From: Hyphomicrobiales bacterium
GTDB lineage: Bacteria; Pseudomonadota; Alphaproteobacteria; Rhizobiales; Aestuariivirgaceae
Direction: 5' to 3'
Assembly (NCBI GenBank): GCA_025359215.1
Contig: JANYHE010000115.1
Span: 81,513 to 145,512 of the forward strand
DNA length: 64,000 nt
Shown: positions 1-9,747 of the stretch, piece by piece
Position numbering within the stretch: position 1 is the first letter of the stretch
How the letters are laid out: the number at the start of each line of letters is the position of its first letter
The notes under the pieces: generated by a model
The model's database searches: none
The model's input: only the letters and a program-made list of their open reading frames with translations
Told to the model about the DNA's origin: nothing
Position numbers and translations under genes: made by a program

Positions 1-35
1 CTAAGAGATTGAACAATAAACAAAACAGGTGCGGC

Positions 36-1055
36 ATGGGTGTAGTCATTGCATTTGAAGGCGGAAGTGAAAGGCCCACAGCGAACTTAGACGCGCTTGT
101 GGCTTTGACCGCTGCAGATATGACTTTAGTCAACGAATTCATTCTTGAGAAAGCCCAGAGCCATGTGGAGTTAATTCCTGAACTTGCCGGCCACTTGATC
201 AATTCCGGCGGCAAGCGCATTCGCCCCATGCTCACACTGGCGGCAGCCCGCATGTGTGGATATTCCGGCTCTCACCACATCAAATTGGCCATGGCTGTTG
301 AATTTATGCACACCGCTACTTTGCTGCATGACGATGTGGTAGATGAAAGCGATATGCGCCGCGGCAAGCAGGCCGCCCGCATTATTTGGGGCAACCAAGC
401 ATCCGTTTTGGTGGGCGATTATCTGTTGGGTCAGGCCTTTAAGATGATGGTGGAAACCGGGTCGTTAGATTGCTTGCGCATTCTCTCGGAAGCAGCGTGC
501 ACCATTGCTGAAGGTGAAGTTTTGCAGCTTGCAGTTTCTCAAGACACATCAACCACAGAAGACTCTTATTTGAAAGTTGTTGGTGCAAAAACGGCGGCTT
601 TGTTCTCTGCTGCCGCCAGAGTGGGTGGCGTTATTGCGGGCCAACCGCGAAACGCACAGGAGGCACTGGAATCATTTGGGCGCAATCTGGGCATTGCCTT
701 TCAATTGGTTGATGACGCATTGGATTATTCAGGCAAGCAGGCCGACCTAGGAAAATCAGTCGGTGATGATTTCCGTGAGCGTAAAATCACACTTCCCGTG
801 GTGCTGTCCTTCCGCCGTGGCACCACTGAGGAGCGTAACTTCTGGAAGCGCACTATGGAAGAAGGCAATCAGACCGATGACGATCTGATCTATGCAACCA
901 AGCTGATGGAACGCCACGGCGCCTTAGCCGACACCAGCGACCGTGCCCGCCACTATGGCGCACTGGCCTGTGATGCATTGGCCATTTTTCCCGAGAGCGA
1001 ATGGAAAGCTGCCCTTCTGGAGTCGGTAGCGTTCTGCATTTCAAGAGCCCACTGA
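36..1055 (+). CDS. ispB: Polyprenyl (octaprenyl/decaprenyl) diphosphate synthase
   Basis: Trans-type long-chain prenyl diphosphate synthase that adds isopentenyl units to an allylic diphosphate to build the ubiquinone side chain. Seen in the 339-residue protein: GGKRIRP (about 58-64), the first aspartate-rich motif DDVVDESD (99-106) with MRR after it, and the second motif DDALD (226-230). The ATG at 36 is preferred over an upstream TTG at 9 because AGG lies about 7 nt before it and the extra residues look like leader sequence. Chain length cannot be read from the sequence. The gene converges on mtnP, with only 3 bases between the stops. Confidence 0.9.
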   Translation: MGVVIAFEGGSERPTANLDALVALTAADMTLVNEFILEKAQSHVELIPELAGHLINSGGKRIRPMLTLAAARMCGYSGSHHIKLAMAVEFMHTATLLHDDVVDESDMRRGKQAARIIWGNQASVLVGDYLLGQAFKMMVETGSLDCLRILSEAACTIAEGEVLQLAVSQDTSTTEDSYLKVVGAKTAALFSAAARVGGVIAGQPRNAQEALESFGRNLGIAFQLVDDALDYSGKQADLGKSVGDDFRERKITLPVVLSFRRGTTEERNFWKRTMEEGNQTDDDLIYATKLMERHGALADTSDRARHYGALACDALAIFPESEWKAALLESVAFCISRAH

Positions 1056-1058
1056 AAG

Positions 1059-1922
1059 TTACAAAACTCTTCCCGCAACAGCCGCCAATTTTTTCAAAAT
1101 TTCCGAGTCTCGCTTCTCTGGCGCTGTCATGATCGCGTTTTCAAGCGCACGGTCAGAGCCAATTGGGCATGGCTGGTGCTCGCGCGGGAAGTCTTTGGCC
1201 AGCCGCAGCACAAAGCGCTTGGCCATATCCACATTGGCTTTCATCACGGCAACCACTTGTGCCACATCAACGGCTTCATGGTGCGGGTGCCATGCATCAA
1301 AATCGGTCACCATGGCCACATTACAATAGCAAAGCTCGGCCTCACGCGCCAATTTTGCTTCGGGCATGGCTGTCATCCCAATCAAACTGGCACCCCATGA
1401 GCGATGCAACTCTGATTCGGCCCGCGTCGAAAATTGTGGCCCCTCCATCACAACCAAAGTGCCACCCCGCAGAAAGGAAATGCTTTCATCTCTCAATGCG
1501 TTTGCAGCAGCATCAACCAAAAGGGGCGACACAGGTTCACCAAACGGAACATGTGCCACGCAGCCCGTTCCAAAAAATGAACTTTCGCGCTTGTGCGTGC
1601 GATCTATAAACTGGTCGGGCAACACAAAAGTACCCGGTGGCAATTCGGCCTTCAACGACCCCACCGCCGAAAGCGAAACCAAATCTGTAACTCCCACGCG
1701 CTTCAGCGCGTCAATGTTGGCGCGGTAGTTGATGGAGCTGGGAGAAAACACATGCCCACGGCCATGGCGTGGCAAAAAAACAACGGGCAACCCTTCAATT
1801 TCACCCATGCGCAATGCGTCTGAAGGTTGGCCCCATGGTGTATCGACGCGCTGCCACCGCGCATGATCCATCGCAATGTCATAAACCCCTGAACCACCAA
1901 TTATGCCGAGAACTGATTTCAA
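1059..1922 (-). CDS. mtnP: S-methyl-5'-thioadenosine phosphorylase
   Basis: Cleaves methylthioadenosine, the by-product of polyamine synthesis, into adenine and methylthioribose-1-phosphate for methionine salvage. Seen: GGSGVYD (9-15), the phosphate-binding PRHGRGH (51-57), SAVGSL (85-90), GPQFSTRAE (161-169), GMTAMPEAKLAREAEL (182-197) and TDFDAW (206-211), all in family order. At 287 residues it is full length. The adenine product would feed Apt, encoded at 8470-9015. The start is an ATG, with the upstream GGDEF gene ending about 30 bp away. Confidence 0.93.
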   Translation of the reverse strand: MKSVLGIIGGSGVYDIAMDHARWQRVDTPWGQPSDALRMGEIEGLPVVFLPRHGRGHVFSPSSINYRANIDALKRVGVTDLVSLSAVGSLKAELPPGTFVLPDQFIDRTHKRESSFFGTGCVAHVPFGEPVSPLLVDAAANALRDESISFLRGGTLVVMEGPQFSTRAESELHRSWGASLIGMTAMPEAKLAREAELCYCNVAMVTDFDAWHPHHEAVDVAQVVAVMKANVDMAKRFVLRLAKDFPREHQPCPIGSDRALENAIMTAPEKRDSEILKKLAAVAGRVL

Positions 1923-1951
1923 TGTGACGCTCCAATAAAGATTGGATCACA

Positions 1952-2695
1952 TCAAGCCGCAGAAACCGCACCGCCGTCAAGCACCTCTTCAAACTCGAAT
2001 CGGTCGCGCCCATTGCGCTTGGCCTTATACAGGCACATATCGGCGCGCCGCAAAGTTGAAGCGATATCGGCCTCGGCCCGATCTTTCACAATGCCAATGC
2101 TGACCGTGATTTGGATTTGATGCCCACGATAATTTAACCTGTGATTGCGCAGTGCGGTTCCTAGACTCGCCGCAATTAACTGAGCTTGCTGGTGTTGAAC
2201 TGCGGGAAGATAAATCACAAATTCTTCCCCGCCCATGCGGCCAACGATGCCTGCCCCACCAACTGTCTGGGTCATGATTGTGGCCAAATGCTTTAAGGCA
2301 TCATCGCCCGCTTCATGGCCAAATGTGTCATTCACGCGCTTAAAATGATCAGCATCCACAATTGCAAGATACCCTCCAGCCTTGCGGCGTTCATTCAAGA
2401 GGTGCATGAAATGAACCCGGCTCAACAGGCCTGTCAGCGTGTCAAATTTGATGAGACTATCAAGAGTCGTCACTGTTTCATTCATCGTCTTCAACATATT
2501 TAGGGCGAACACTGAAATCGGCAGTGTAATAAAAAGCGGGATGAGACCTGAAATGAGCAGCACAGGAAATTTGATAAACATCGGCACAGCGCCCAATGCT
2601 ATCGATACGATTGTAAGCGGCACCGCAACAGCCAATGCCGTTGCCAATCCACTAAAGGCCAACACATGTCGCCACGTTGTAACGCGAAAGCTCAT
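1952..2695 (-). CDS. Membrane-anchored diguanylate cyclase (GGDEF)
   Basis: Predicted to make cyclic di-GMP from two GTP. Two hydrophobic segments (about residues 10-36 and 40-68) anchor it in the inner membrane. A GGDEF domain fills the rest, with metal-binding Asp in DADHFKRVND (114-123) and an intact GGEEF active site (155-159). The region five residues upstream is GGAG, so the usual RxxD product-inhibition site is absent. There is no separate sensory domain; the membrane segments may sense. It lies downstream of petC but behind a terminator, so it is probably transcribed on its own. 247 residues, ATG start. Confidence 0.85.
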   Translation of the reverse strand: MSFRVTTWRHVLAFSGLATALAVAVPLTIVSIALGAVPMFIKFPVLLISGLIPLFITLPISVFALNMLKTMNETVTTLDSLIKFDTLTGLLSRVHFMHLLNERRKAGGYLAIVDADHFKRVNDTFGHEAGDDALKHLATIMTQTVGGAGIVGRMGGEEFVIYLPAVQHQQAQLIAASLGTALRNHRLNYRGHQIQITVSIGIVKDRAEADIASTLRRADMCLYKAKRNGRDRFEFEEVLDGGAVSAA

Positions 2696-2768
2696 TCAAT
2701 TTTCCACCTGGCTCGAAACTAAAGCAACAGCCTTGCGGAAACAAAAAGCTATTCGATAAAATTTTAAC

Positions 2769-2795
2769 AAAAAAAAGCCCGGATCACTCCGGGCT
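2769..2795 (-). terminator. Rho-independent terminator after petC
   Basis: Perfect 8-bp stem (2776-2783 with 2788-2795, loop TCAC), followed on the minus strand by a run of T (2769-2776 on the plus strand is all A). It sits about 20 bp after the petC stop and should end the petABC transcript before the GGDEF gene. Confidence 0.85.
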
Positions 2796-2816
2796 CTTAA
2801 AATCATTTTTTCGAAA

Positions 2817-3632
2817 TTAGTGCAGATCGCTCCACACGCGCTTTTTCACAAAATACATAAGTCCCGCCAACACCGCGAGGTAAATCAAAACCATGAAGCC
2901 AGTCTGCTTGCGCTCTTCCATCTTTGGTTCAGCCGTCCAAGCCAGATAAGCCGAGACGTCACGCGCCATATCATCAAGCGTATTGGGTGCTCCATCGTCA
3001 AATGTCACCTGACCATCAGCAAGTGGAGGCGGCATCGAAATCCAATGACCAGATGCAAAATATTTATTGTAATATTTGCCTTCCGGTTGTTCCTTTTTCA
3101 AAGCTTCGTCTGGTTCAGAATAACCTGTGATCAATGAATAGACATATTGCGGTCCACCAATGCCGTTCACCAGTTGGTTAAAGGTTCCATGCCAGCCTTC
3201 TCGAGCCTTGGTAATCAAACTCAAATCAGGAGGGATAGCGCCGCCATTGGCCGCCGCAGCTGCCTCTGGATTTGGAAAAGGCGACGGGAAATAATCAGAA
3301 GGCAAGCCGGGGCGATCAAACATATTGCCGTCTTTGTCGGGGCCGTCCTTCACAGTGAAAGTGGCAGCCAAGGCTTTGGTCTGCTCAACAGTAAAGGCTG
3401 GCCCACCCTTGTCTGACAAATTGCGGAAGGCCACATACTTCATTGAGTGGCAGCCAGAGCAAACTTCCTTGTACACTTTATAACCGCGTTGCAATTGCGC
3501 GCGATCAAACGTTCCGAAGGGACCTTCAAAGCTATAAGATATGCCCTTTGCTGGCGTGCCTTCTTCGGCTGCCTTTGCGGGAACTGCAAAGGCCACCAAG
3601 CCAGCAACAAGGAGTGATAGTTTCTTTTTCAT
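2817..3632 (-). CDS. petC: Cytochrome c1 subunit of the bc1 complex
   Basis: Haem c subunit of ubiquinol:cytochrome c oxidoreductase. It accepts electrons from the Rieske protein on the periplasmic side. I start it at the ATG at 3632, where a GGAGAAAG ribosome site precedes a typical signal peptide ending near AKA (residue 21). The longer reading frame upstream overlaps petB and is spurious. Seen: CSGCH haem motif (58-62), an ISMPPPL segment that probably holds the Met ligand, and a C-terminal membrane anchor. 271 residues. Only 13 bp separate it from petB. The two are separate genes here, not the fused fbcH of some rhizobia. Confidence 0.93.
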   Translation of the reverse strand: MKKKLSLLVAGLVAFAVPAKAAEEGTPAKGISYSFEGPFGTFDRAQLQRGYKVYKEVCSGCHSMKYVAFRNLSDKGGPAFTVEQTKALAATFTVKDGPDKDGNMFDRPGLPSDYFPSPFPNPEAAAAANGGAIPPDLSLITKAREGWHGTFNQLVNGIGGPQYVYSLITGYSEPDEALKKEQPEGKYYNKYFASGHWISMPPPLADGQVTFDDGAPNTLDDMARDVSAYLAWTAEPKMEERKQTGFMVLIYLAVLAGLMYFVKKRVWSDLH

Positions 3633-3645
3633 TGTCTTTCTCCAA

Positions 3646-4893
3646 TCACTCAGCCGGTGCCAACATTGGCTTTCTTTTCGCCAACACATCATCAGAAATT
3701 GAAGAAGGCAAAGGCTTCGGCGATTCCAGAAGACCAACCAATGGCAGAATAACAATGAAGTGGAAGAAATAATAGAAAGCCAGAATGCGGCCCCACAACA
3801 CATAACTACCTTCTGGTGGCTTTGAACCAATGTAGCCAAGGGCCACACAAACGATCGCAAACACCCAGAAGAATCCGCGGAATATCGGGCGGTAATTGCC
3901 CGAGCGAACCCGCGATGTATCCAGCCATGGCAAAGCTAACAAAATCAAGATCGAGCTGAACATCGCAATCACGCCCAGCAACTTATCAGGCACGGCACGC
4001 AAAATTGCGTAGAATGGCAAGTAATACCACTCTGGTTTAATGTGAGCCGGCGTAACCAAGGGGTTGGCAGGAACATAATTCACTGCATCGCCCATATAGT
4101 TCGGGCCGTAAAATACGAAGATGCCGTAGAATATGAAGAACACCAAAATCGCGAAACCATCTTTCATCGTGTAATAAGGATGAAACGGAACTGTATCCTG
4201 AGGCCCCTTCACGCTGATGCCTGTTGGGTTATTATTTCCTGGCACATGCAAAGCCCAGATGTGCAAGAACACCACGCCAGCCAACACAAATGGCAGCAAA
4301 TAATGCAATGAGAAGAACCGGTTCAGTGTCGGATTATCAACTGAGTAGCCTCCCCACAACCATGTGGTCACAGTGTCGCCTACGAATGGAATAGCTGAAA
4401 ACAAGTTGGTGATAACCTTAGCACCCCAGAAACTCATTTGGCCCCAAGGCAATACATAGCCCATGAATGCAGTGGCCATCATGATCAGATAAATGATCAC
4501 GCCGATCATCCACAGCACTTCGCGTGGCGCTTTATACGAACCATAATACATGCCGCGGAACATATGGATGTAAACGGCGATGAAGAACATCGATGCGCCA
4601 TTCATATGCATGTAACGCAACATCCACCCATAATTCACATCGCGCATGATGTGTTCAACTGAGCTGAACGCCATATCTGTCTGCGGTGTATAATGCATCA
4701 CCAGAACAATGCCGGTGATAATTTGCACAACCAGCATCACAGCCAAAATGCCGCCGAAAGTGAACCAATAGTTCAGGTTCTTAGGCGTTGGAAAATCCAG
4801 CGCCGTTTCTTTCACAAAGGCATAGATTGGCAGGCGCTCATGCATCCATTTGCCAAAAGCGCTGGTGGGTTGATAATTTGAAGGTCCGCTCAT
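3646..4893 (-). CDS. petB: Cytochrome b subunit of the bc1 complex
   Basis: Integral membrane subunit with two b haems and the quinol oxidation and quinone reduction sites. The 415-residue protein has about eight hydrophobic helices, the paired His ligands of transmembrane helices 2 and 4 ([27 protein letters not shown]) and the Qo-site PEWY motif ([14 protein letters not shown]). The length is normal for the long bacterial form. It lies between petA and petC in the canonical order, with 13 bp to each neighbour, so the three are one transcript. Confidence 0.96.
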   Translation of the reverse strand: MSGPSNYQPTSAFGKWMHERLPIYAFVKETALDFPTPKNLNYWFTFGGILAVMLVVQIITGIVLVMHYTPQTDMAFSSVEHIMRDVNYGWMLRYMHMNGASMFFIAVYIHMFRGMYYGSYKAPREVLWMIGVIIYLIMMATAFMGYVLPWGQMSFWGAKVITNLFSAIPFVGDTVTTWLWGGYSVDNPTLNRFFSLHYLLPFVLAGVVFLHIWALHVPGNNNPTGISVKGPQDTVPFHPYYTMKDGFAILVFFIFYGIFVFYGPNYMGDAVNYVPANPLVTPAHIKPEWYYLPFYAILRAVPDKLLGVIAMFSSILILLALPWLDTSRVRSGNYRPIFRGFFWVFAIVCVALGYIGSKPPEGSYVLWGRILAFYYFFHFIVILPLVGLLESPKPLPSSISDDVLAKRKPMLAPAE

Positions 4894-4906
4894 GATGTTT
4901 TTTCCT

Positions 4907-5503
4907 TTAGCCTACGCGGATTTTTGTATCTGTGAGATAAACGTATGGCGGCACAGGCAAGTTCTCAGGTGCGGGACCACGCCGCACACGACCAGCCGTA
5001 TCATATTGTGACCCGTGGCAAGGGCACAGCCATCCACCCGTTGTGGCATTGCCTGTTACAACACCATAATCGCCCAAGTCACCCTGCGGCACGCAACCAA
5101 GATGCGTGCACACGCCCAGCATAACCAGAAATTGTTCTTTGCCATCCACAACGCGGTTTGCGTCGGTTGCGCCATCATTGCCCTTGGCATTGGCATTGCG
5201 CGGATTATTATCCAGAAGATCAGAAACTTTAACAGCCTTTGCCGTGTCAATATCGGCTTGGCTGCGATGACGAATGATGAGCGGATTGCCACGCCACTTG
5301 ATGATGATGGATTGGCCTTCAGCAATCGGTGCTAAATCCACTTCAACGGAAGAAAGCGCCAAAACTGAAGCATCAGGGTTCATTTGGCTGATAAATGGCC
5401 AAGCCACTAAAGCGGCCCCCACTCCAGCAACGGCACCCGTTGCGACCATCAAAAAATCGCGTCGATTAACATCTGCATGTACTGCTGTGGACACAAGCCT
5501 CAT
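4907..5503 (-). CDS. petA: Rieske iron-sulfur subunit of the bc1 complex
   Basis: 2Fe-2S protein that takes the first electron from ubiquinol. I start at the ATG at 5503 rather than an upstream TTG at 5533. This gives a 198-residue protein with a twin-Arg-like sequence (NRRDFL) before the N-terminal membrane helix, as is usual for Tat-exported Rieske proteins. The two cluster-binding boxes CTHLGC and CPCHGS are intact. It is the first gene of petABC and diverges from trmL across about 150 bp, which must contain the promoter. I could not assign -35/-10 boxes with confidence. Confidence 0.95.
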   Translation of the reverse strand: MRLVSTAVHADVNRRDFLMVATGAVAGVGAALVAWPFISQMNPDASVLALSSVEVDLAPIAEGQSIIIKWRGNPLIIRHRSQADIDTAKAVKVSDLLDNNPRNANAKGNDGATDANRVVDGKEQFLVMLGVCTHLGCVPQGDLGDYGVVTGNATTGGWLCPCHGSQYDTAGRVRRGPAPENLPVPPYVYLTDTKIRVG

Positions 5504-5653
5504 CCCTATTTTGTATAACCAATGGGCGCCCAAGCGTCAGTCTGAGCCACCCACCCAAATATGGCGTGTTTTTGGCATTGGCTTCACCAGAAGTCTAGCC
5601 ATAGGATGTCGCAGATGCACAATCTTTTCAAACAGGTCTAAAACGCCAGAATC

Positions 5654-6103
5654 ATGATCGAAATTGCTCTCTACCAACCAGACATCGCCCCCAATGCGGC
5701 AACAATTGCAAGGTTATGCGCCTGTTTTGACTTAAAACTGACAATTATTGAACCAGCAGGCTTTGCTTGGACTGATTCCTCCTTCCGGCGCGCTGGCATG
5801 GATTATTTGCAGCATGTCCAACTTCACCGATCAGCCAGCTGGGAAACCTTTAAAGTTGAAAAACGTTCTCAACGCATCATCTTGCTTTCAACCAAAGCAG
5901 CGCAAAGCCATGTCGATTTCAAATTTGTGAAAGGCGATATTCTAATGTTAGGCCGTGAAAGCGCTGGCGTTCCAGAAGAAATACATAACTCTTTGCCAAA
6001 CCGTGTGCGTGTGCCGATGGCTAAAAACATGCGGTCGTTGAACGTGGCAATCACTGCCGGCATTGTATCCGCCGAGGCCTTACGGCAACTCGGCGGGTTT
6101 TAA
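5654..6103 (+). CDS. trmL: tRNA (cytidine(34)-2'-O)-methyltransferase
   Basis: Small SPOUT-class methyltransferase that modifies the wobble position of leucine tRNAs using S-adenosylmethionine. The 149-residue protein is the minimal knotted domain: motif 2 LGRESAGVP (99-107) and motif 3 MRSLNVAITAGI (126-137). Together these build the trefoil-knot cofactor site. It diverges from petA, a common alphaproteobacterial arrangement, and converges on the TadG-like gene with a gap of 7 bp. Confidence 0.9.
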   Translation: MIEIALYQPDIAPNAATIARLCACFDLKLTIIEPAGFAWTDSSFRRAGMDYLQHVQLHRSASWETFKVEKRSQRIILLSTKAAQSHVDFKFVKGDILMLGRESAGVPEEIHNSLPNRVRVPMAKNMRSLNVAITAGIVSAEALRQLGGF

Positions 6104-6110
6104 GGATAAC

Positions 6111-7499
6111 TTACTTCGTGAACCGAACTTGAGCCAGCGAAGTGGCAATTTGGCCAAAGGAATCCATCAATGCAGCATCATTATCGGCATTGAAGGCTTG
6201 TGCCGTTGAAGTTGCGCAGCTGGTCAACAAATCTTTCGACGACTGTTTTGTCACTTTAAAGGCAACTGTATAAATGGTGATGCCTTCGCTCTTAATATTA
6301 TTGCATAGCTGTGTGGTCAGTTTATCGGCAAGCCCGGTGTCGCTGCCCCAATGATAAGGATAATCGGGCGATTTGGTATTATCGCCATCGGTCATCAACA
6401 CCATTGATTTAATGCCCTTTAAAGCAGCCATATCAGCCTTTGACTTAGCACCCTTGATCGGTTCAGCGTCGTCTAGCAAGTTCCAACCCCACAAAAGCCC
6501 CTGCGGAATATAAGTTTCGCCAACAGCATTCATCGCGTCAATTTGGCTATTCAGAGTGGCTTGAGAATCCGTAAGCTTGGTTATTTCTTGCGGGCAACCC
6601 GTATTTTGAATGCCAGGATAAGGCGAAGACACTGAACCAATGCTCACATCCAGCGGGTTGGTTCGTGAACCCACACACCCATACCATTTATTCTCGAAGG
6701 TTTGGTCGGCGCAAGTTGTCACTGGATTTCCATAGTTCCAATCGCAAACTTGATATGTGTATGGCGTTGGCACACCATCATTATTCCATGTGCCTTTTTC
6801 ATCATGGCAGTTTGATGATTGTGCATTTGGATAAGTCACGCTGCACACGTTTTGAACCTTCGAAGAATCGGGTGGAACATTCATCCAGCTGGCATTGCGG
6901 TTCGACATTCCAACATTCACATAATCGGCAAAAGGCACAATGCCAATTTTAAGATAGCTGCTGGGCTGCTTTGATTTGAACAACGTGTCGACCAATGATT
7001 TTGATGAGGCTTTTAGCGCATCCAGACGACCTTCGCTGTTCATCGAAGCGGTGTTATCCAAAACCAACGCCACTTCTAAGGCCTGCCCGCCCATGTCAGC
7101 TTCAGATGAAGCAGAAACGTTCATGGTCTTGTAGCCGACAATGGACATAAATGACGTGTCTACTGATCCGGTAACTTTGACTTGAAACAAAGTTGAATTG
7201 CCATTGAGCCCCTTTTGAACGACAACCATATCGTTAACAGCGCTTTCTGCGCCATTGGCTTTTAAATAGTCTTTCACCAATTTTTCAATTTTAGCCTTGC
7301 CGGAAGGGCCCCACTTGGCTTTGCCTGCAACACCGGCGATGGTGGCGGCGTCAGTTGCACCTTGAAGCAAAGTCTCAGTGTTAGTTTTGTGTGCATAATC
7401 AGTCGCGACACCAACTGCTACGAATAATGGAATGAGCGCAATCGAAAACATGACGGCCATGCCACCATCGCGATTTGACAAAAATCTCTGAATTTTCAT
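6111..7499 (-). CDS. TadG-like pilus-associated protein with vWA domain
   Basis: Resembles the TadE/TadG group: a positively charged N-terminus, one membrane helix (about 15-37) beginning with a GGMAVMFSIALIP-like segment, then a large exported part. A von Willebrand A domain starts near residue 145 with the metal-site sequence DNTASM, and several Cys pairs lie in the middle region. The ATG at 7499 is preferred, giving 462 residues, because TadG proteins begin just ahead of the helix; ATG 7514 also fits. No other tad or flp genes are in the window, so a role in pilus assembly is inferred from the family only. Confidence 0.75.
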   Translation of the reverse strand: MKIQRFLSNRDGGMAVMFSIALIPLFVAVGVATDYAHKTNTETLLQGATDAATIAGVAGKAKWGPSGKAKIEKLVKDYLKANGAESAVNDMVVVQKGLNGNSTLFQVKVTGSVDTSFMSIVGYKTMNVSASSEADMGGQALEVALVLDNTASMNSEGRLDALKASSKSLVDTLFKSKQPSSYLKIGIVPFADYVNVGMSNRNASWMNVPPDSSKVQNVCSVTYPNAQSSNCHDEKGTWNNDGVPTPYTYQVCDWNYGNPVTTCADQTFENKWYGCVGSRTNPLDVSIGSVSSPYPGIQNTGCPQEITKLTDSQATLNSQIDAMNAVGETYIPQGLLWGWNLLDDAEPIKGAKSKADMAALKGIKSMVLMTDGDNTKSPDYPYHWGSDTGLADKLTTQLCNNIKSEGITIYTVAFKVTKQSSKDLLTSCATSTAQAFNADNDAALMDSFGQIATSLAQVRFTK

Positions 7500-7612
7500 T
7501 TTACCAACCCACATCAAAATCTAACCCTTCCAAAACCTTTACAGGTCATGCTTTAAGAAGCAGTTGGAAAATACACTTAACAATCAATGTGCAATTTCGT
7601 TAAAATTGAGCG

Positions 7613-8470
7613 ATGGAACCAATGGAAGACATGAAATTAAAGAGCCGCCAATGGTTTGAAAATCTGAGGGATAAAATAGTCGCAACGCTGGAGCAGCTTG
7701 AAGATGAAGCTGAAGGACCAAACCCCGCTGGCCGCTTTGTGCAAACGCCATGGACTCGTGAAAATAAGGGTGGCGGCGGTGTCATGTCCATGCTTCATGG
7801 CCGCTTGTTTGAAAAAGCGGGCGTACATTGTTCAACTGTGCATGGCGAATTTTCACCGGAATTTAGAAAACAAATGCCCGGTGCCGAGGAAGACCCGCGC
7901 TTTTGGGCTTCAGGAATCTCACTCATCGCCCACCCCCGAAATCCAAATATTCCAACCGTTCACATGAACACGCGTTTTGTGGTCACCACTAAATCCTGGT
8001 TTGGTGGTGGCGCCGATTTAACACCCGTTCTCATGCGGCGGCGAAACCAGGAAGACCCCGACACAAAAACATTCCACGCTGCTTTTAAATCAGTCTGCGA
8101 AGCGCACACGGTGGCTGATTACCCGCGCTATAAAAAATGGTGTAATGATTATTTTCATCTGCCGCACCGCAATGAACCGCGCGGGATTGGCGGAATATTT
8201 TATGACAATCTGAACAGTGGTGACCAAGAAGCAGATTTTTCTTTCACCCGCGATGTGGGCATTGCTTTTAAAGATGTTTACCAAAAAATTGTTCGTGCCA
8301 ATATGAATACTCCGTATACAGATGAAGATCGGCAGGAACAGCTCATAAGGCGCGGTCGCTATGTGGAGTTTAATTTGCTTTATGATCGCGGCACAATTTT
8401 CGGTTTGAAAACAGGCGGCAATGTTGCAAGCATTCTCTCCTCGCTCCCCCCAGAAGTAAGGTGGCCTTAA
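7613..8470 (+). CDS. hemF: Coproporphyrinogen III oxidase, oxygen-dependent
   Basis: Oxidative decarboxylation of coproporphyrinogen III to protoporphyrinogen IX using O2, in haem synthesis. The 285-residue protein keeps the family blocks: [18 protein letters not shown], ATxxVxHxNxR-like ([11 protein letters not shown]), [18 protein letters not shown] and the C-terminal [17 protein letters not shown]. The most upstream ATG is at 7613; ATGs at 7622 and 7631 are also possible starts. Its stop overlaps the apt start (TAATG), so the two are probably co-translated. Confidence 0.93.
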   Translation: MEPMEDMKLKSRQWFENLRDKIVATLEQLEDEAEGPNPAGRFVQTPWTRENKGGGGVMSMLHGRLFEKAGVHCSTVHGEFSPEFRKQMPGAEEDPRFWASGISLIAHPRNPNIPTVHMNTRFVVTTKSWFGGGADLTPVLMRRRNQEDPDTKTFHAAFKSVCEAHTVADYPRYKKWCNDYFHLPHRNEPRGIGGIFYDNLNSGDQEADFSFTRDVGIAFKDVYQKIVRANMNTPYTDEDRQEQLIRRGRYVEFNLLYDRGTIFGLKTGGNVASILSSLPPEVRWP

Positions 8471-9015
8471 TGGATTTAAGAAACGGCTTTGATATTTCCC
8501 GCTATATCAGAAACATTCCGGATTATCCAAAGCCCGGTATTATGTTTCGCGACATCACAACACTTCTCTCAAACCAACACGCCTTTCGCGCGGCTGTTGA
8601 TGAATTGGCTTGGCCATTTCTGCATGGCCAGTTTGATTACGTCGCAGGCATTGAAGCACGCGGGTTCATTCTGGGTGGTGCTGTGGCCCACACATTGGGC
8701 CGTGGCTTCATCCCCATCCGCAAAAAAGGCAAACTGCCAGCAAGAACCATCGGCCAAGAATACACACTTGAATATGGCGTAGACACCATCGAAATCCACG
8801 CCGATGCCATAAACAAAGGCGATAAGATTTTGCTCATTGATGACCTGATCGCCACCGGCGGCACAGCCGGAGCCGCCATCGATTTGATCCACAAAACAGG
8901 AGGCGAAGTCATCTCCGCCGCCTTCGTGATTGATCTGCCAGATTTAGGTGGTGCGGACAAACTACGAGCCAAAGGTGTGAAGGTGCACACGCTGGTGGGC
9001 TATGGCGGGCATTGA
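8470..9015 (+). CDS. apt: Adenine phosphoribosyltransferase
   Basis: Purine salvage enzyme joining adenine and PRPP to AMP. The 181-residue protein has the expected N-terminal [12 protein letters not shown] block, EARGFILG, and the PRPP-binding loop [17 protein letters not shown] use the ATG at 8470, which overlaps the hemF stop; a GTG at 8461 is in frame but less likely. It would recycle the adenine released by MtnP. Confidence 0.93.
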   Translation: MDLRNGFDISRYIRNIPDYPKPGIMFRDITTLLSNQHAFRAAVDELAWPFLHGQFDYVAGIEARGFILGGAVAHTLGRGFIPIRKKGKLPARTIGQEYTLEYGVDTIEIHADAINKGDKILLIDDLIATGGTAGAAIDLIHKTGGEVISAAFVIDLPDLGGADKLRAKGVKVHTLVGYGGH

Positions 9016-9153
9016 ATAATGTCCTCCCCAGCTTTGCGGGAGAACGAAGGAGCTTATTTTGCGCAGCAGAGTAGACAGGTTAGGGAAAGTATTTCGTGAA
9101 TAAAATTAATTGGGGCGTCACCGAAATGCCCCTACGGGTTTGGGACAACACCG

Positions 9154-9717
9154 TTGGAAATCAAAAGCAATAAAAATCGAACAATTAGTAGAGTAGTCGT
9201 ACTAAGGGATTGGAGTCTGATAATTTCTCCTTTTGCATTTGCTTTATTAATTTTTGGCCTCGAATACATATATTTTGACACTGTTACACTCACGGCATTC
9301 TACAGGTCGATATTTTGGTTTTTTAGCAATACAAGTATTGCGAAAGCTTACGATTCAACAGGCGATTTAAATTTCCTATATTTTGCAGTGTATTTTGTTT
9401 CAATGTTTCCACTGTATCTCTTCAATGTGGCAGCCTATGTATATGTAGCAAATAAGTGGGCTAAAATTGAAGAGTTAGCAAAAGAAACACAGCTAATAGT
9501 TTTCGCGGCATTTGGCTTTACTATTGTTTTTATTGCATTATTTTTGCTGTTTCCAGATGCATATACTGCGCATCGGCGAAGACCTTTCCCCCCAGATACT
9601 TTTGGGATTATTTCATATTCATTTTTTTATTGGGCGATGTGTTTTTTTACAATGCCTGCTTGGGCTATTGGCTTCTTCCATCTAAATCAAAAATTTTATT
9701 TTCTAAAAAGAAAATAG
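9154..9717 (+). CDS. Hypothetical membrane protein, AT-rich orphan
   Basis: Not recognised. The 187-residue protein has four hydrophobic stretches (about 25-43, 68-95, 112-132 and 150-175), a basic N-terminus and a basic C-terminal end (FYFLKRK). It begins with TTG, and no ATG is available before the second membrane segment. The coding sequence is visibly richer in A and T than every neighbour, with codons such as TTT, ATT and AAA dominating. Together with its isolated position between apt and ychF, this suggests recent acquisition. Confidence 0.5.
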   Translation: MEIKSNKNRTISRVVVLRDWSLIISPFAFALLIFGLEYIYFDTVTLTAFYRSIFWFFSNTSIAKAYDSTGDLNFLYFAVYFVSMFPLYLFNVAAYVYVANKWAKIEELAKETQLIVFAAFGFTIVFIALFLLFPDAYTAHRRRPFPPDTFGIISYSFFYWAMCFFTMPAWAIGFFHLNQKFYFLKRK

Positions 9718-9725
9718 CATTTAGC

Positions 9726-9747
9726 AATTACGGCGACAATTACGGCA
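9726..9747. repeat. Short tandem direct repeat after the orphan gene
   Basis: CAATTACGGC occurs twice (9726-9735 and 9738-9747), two bases apart, just after the stop of the AT-rich orphan gene. It could be a slippage product or the trace of an insertion event. No transposase or terminal repeats lie nearby. Confidence 0.4.

Noticed and set aside
3633-3860. N-terminal extension of petC in the same frame, overlapping petB
   Set aside because: No signal-peptide logic, many Trp/Cys residues from reading petB out of frame, and a good ribosome site and signal peptide at 3632.
9016-9153. Hairpin-like CTCCC...GGGAG and GGGGC...GCCCC in the apt-orphan gap
   Set aside because: Arms of only five bases and no T-run, so neither a terminator nor a copy of the 38416 repeat can be claimed.
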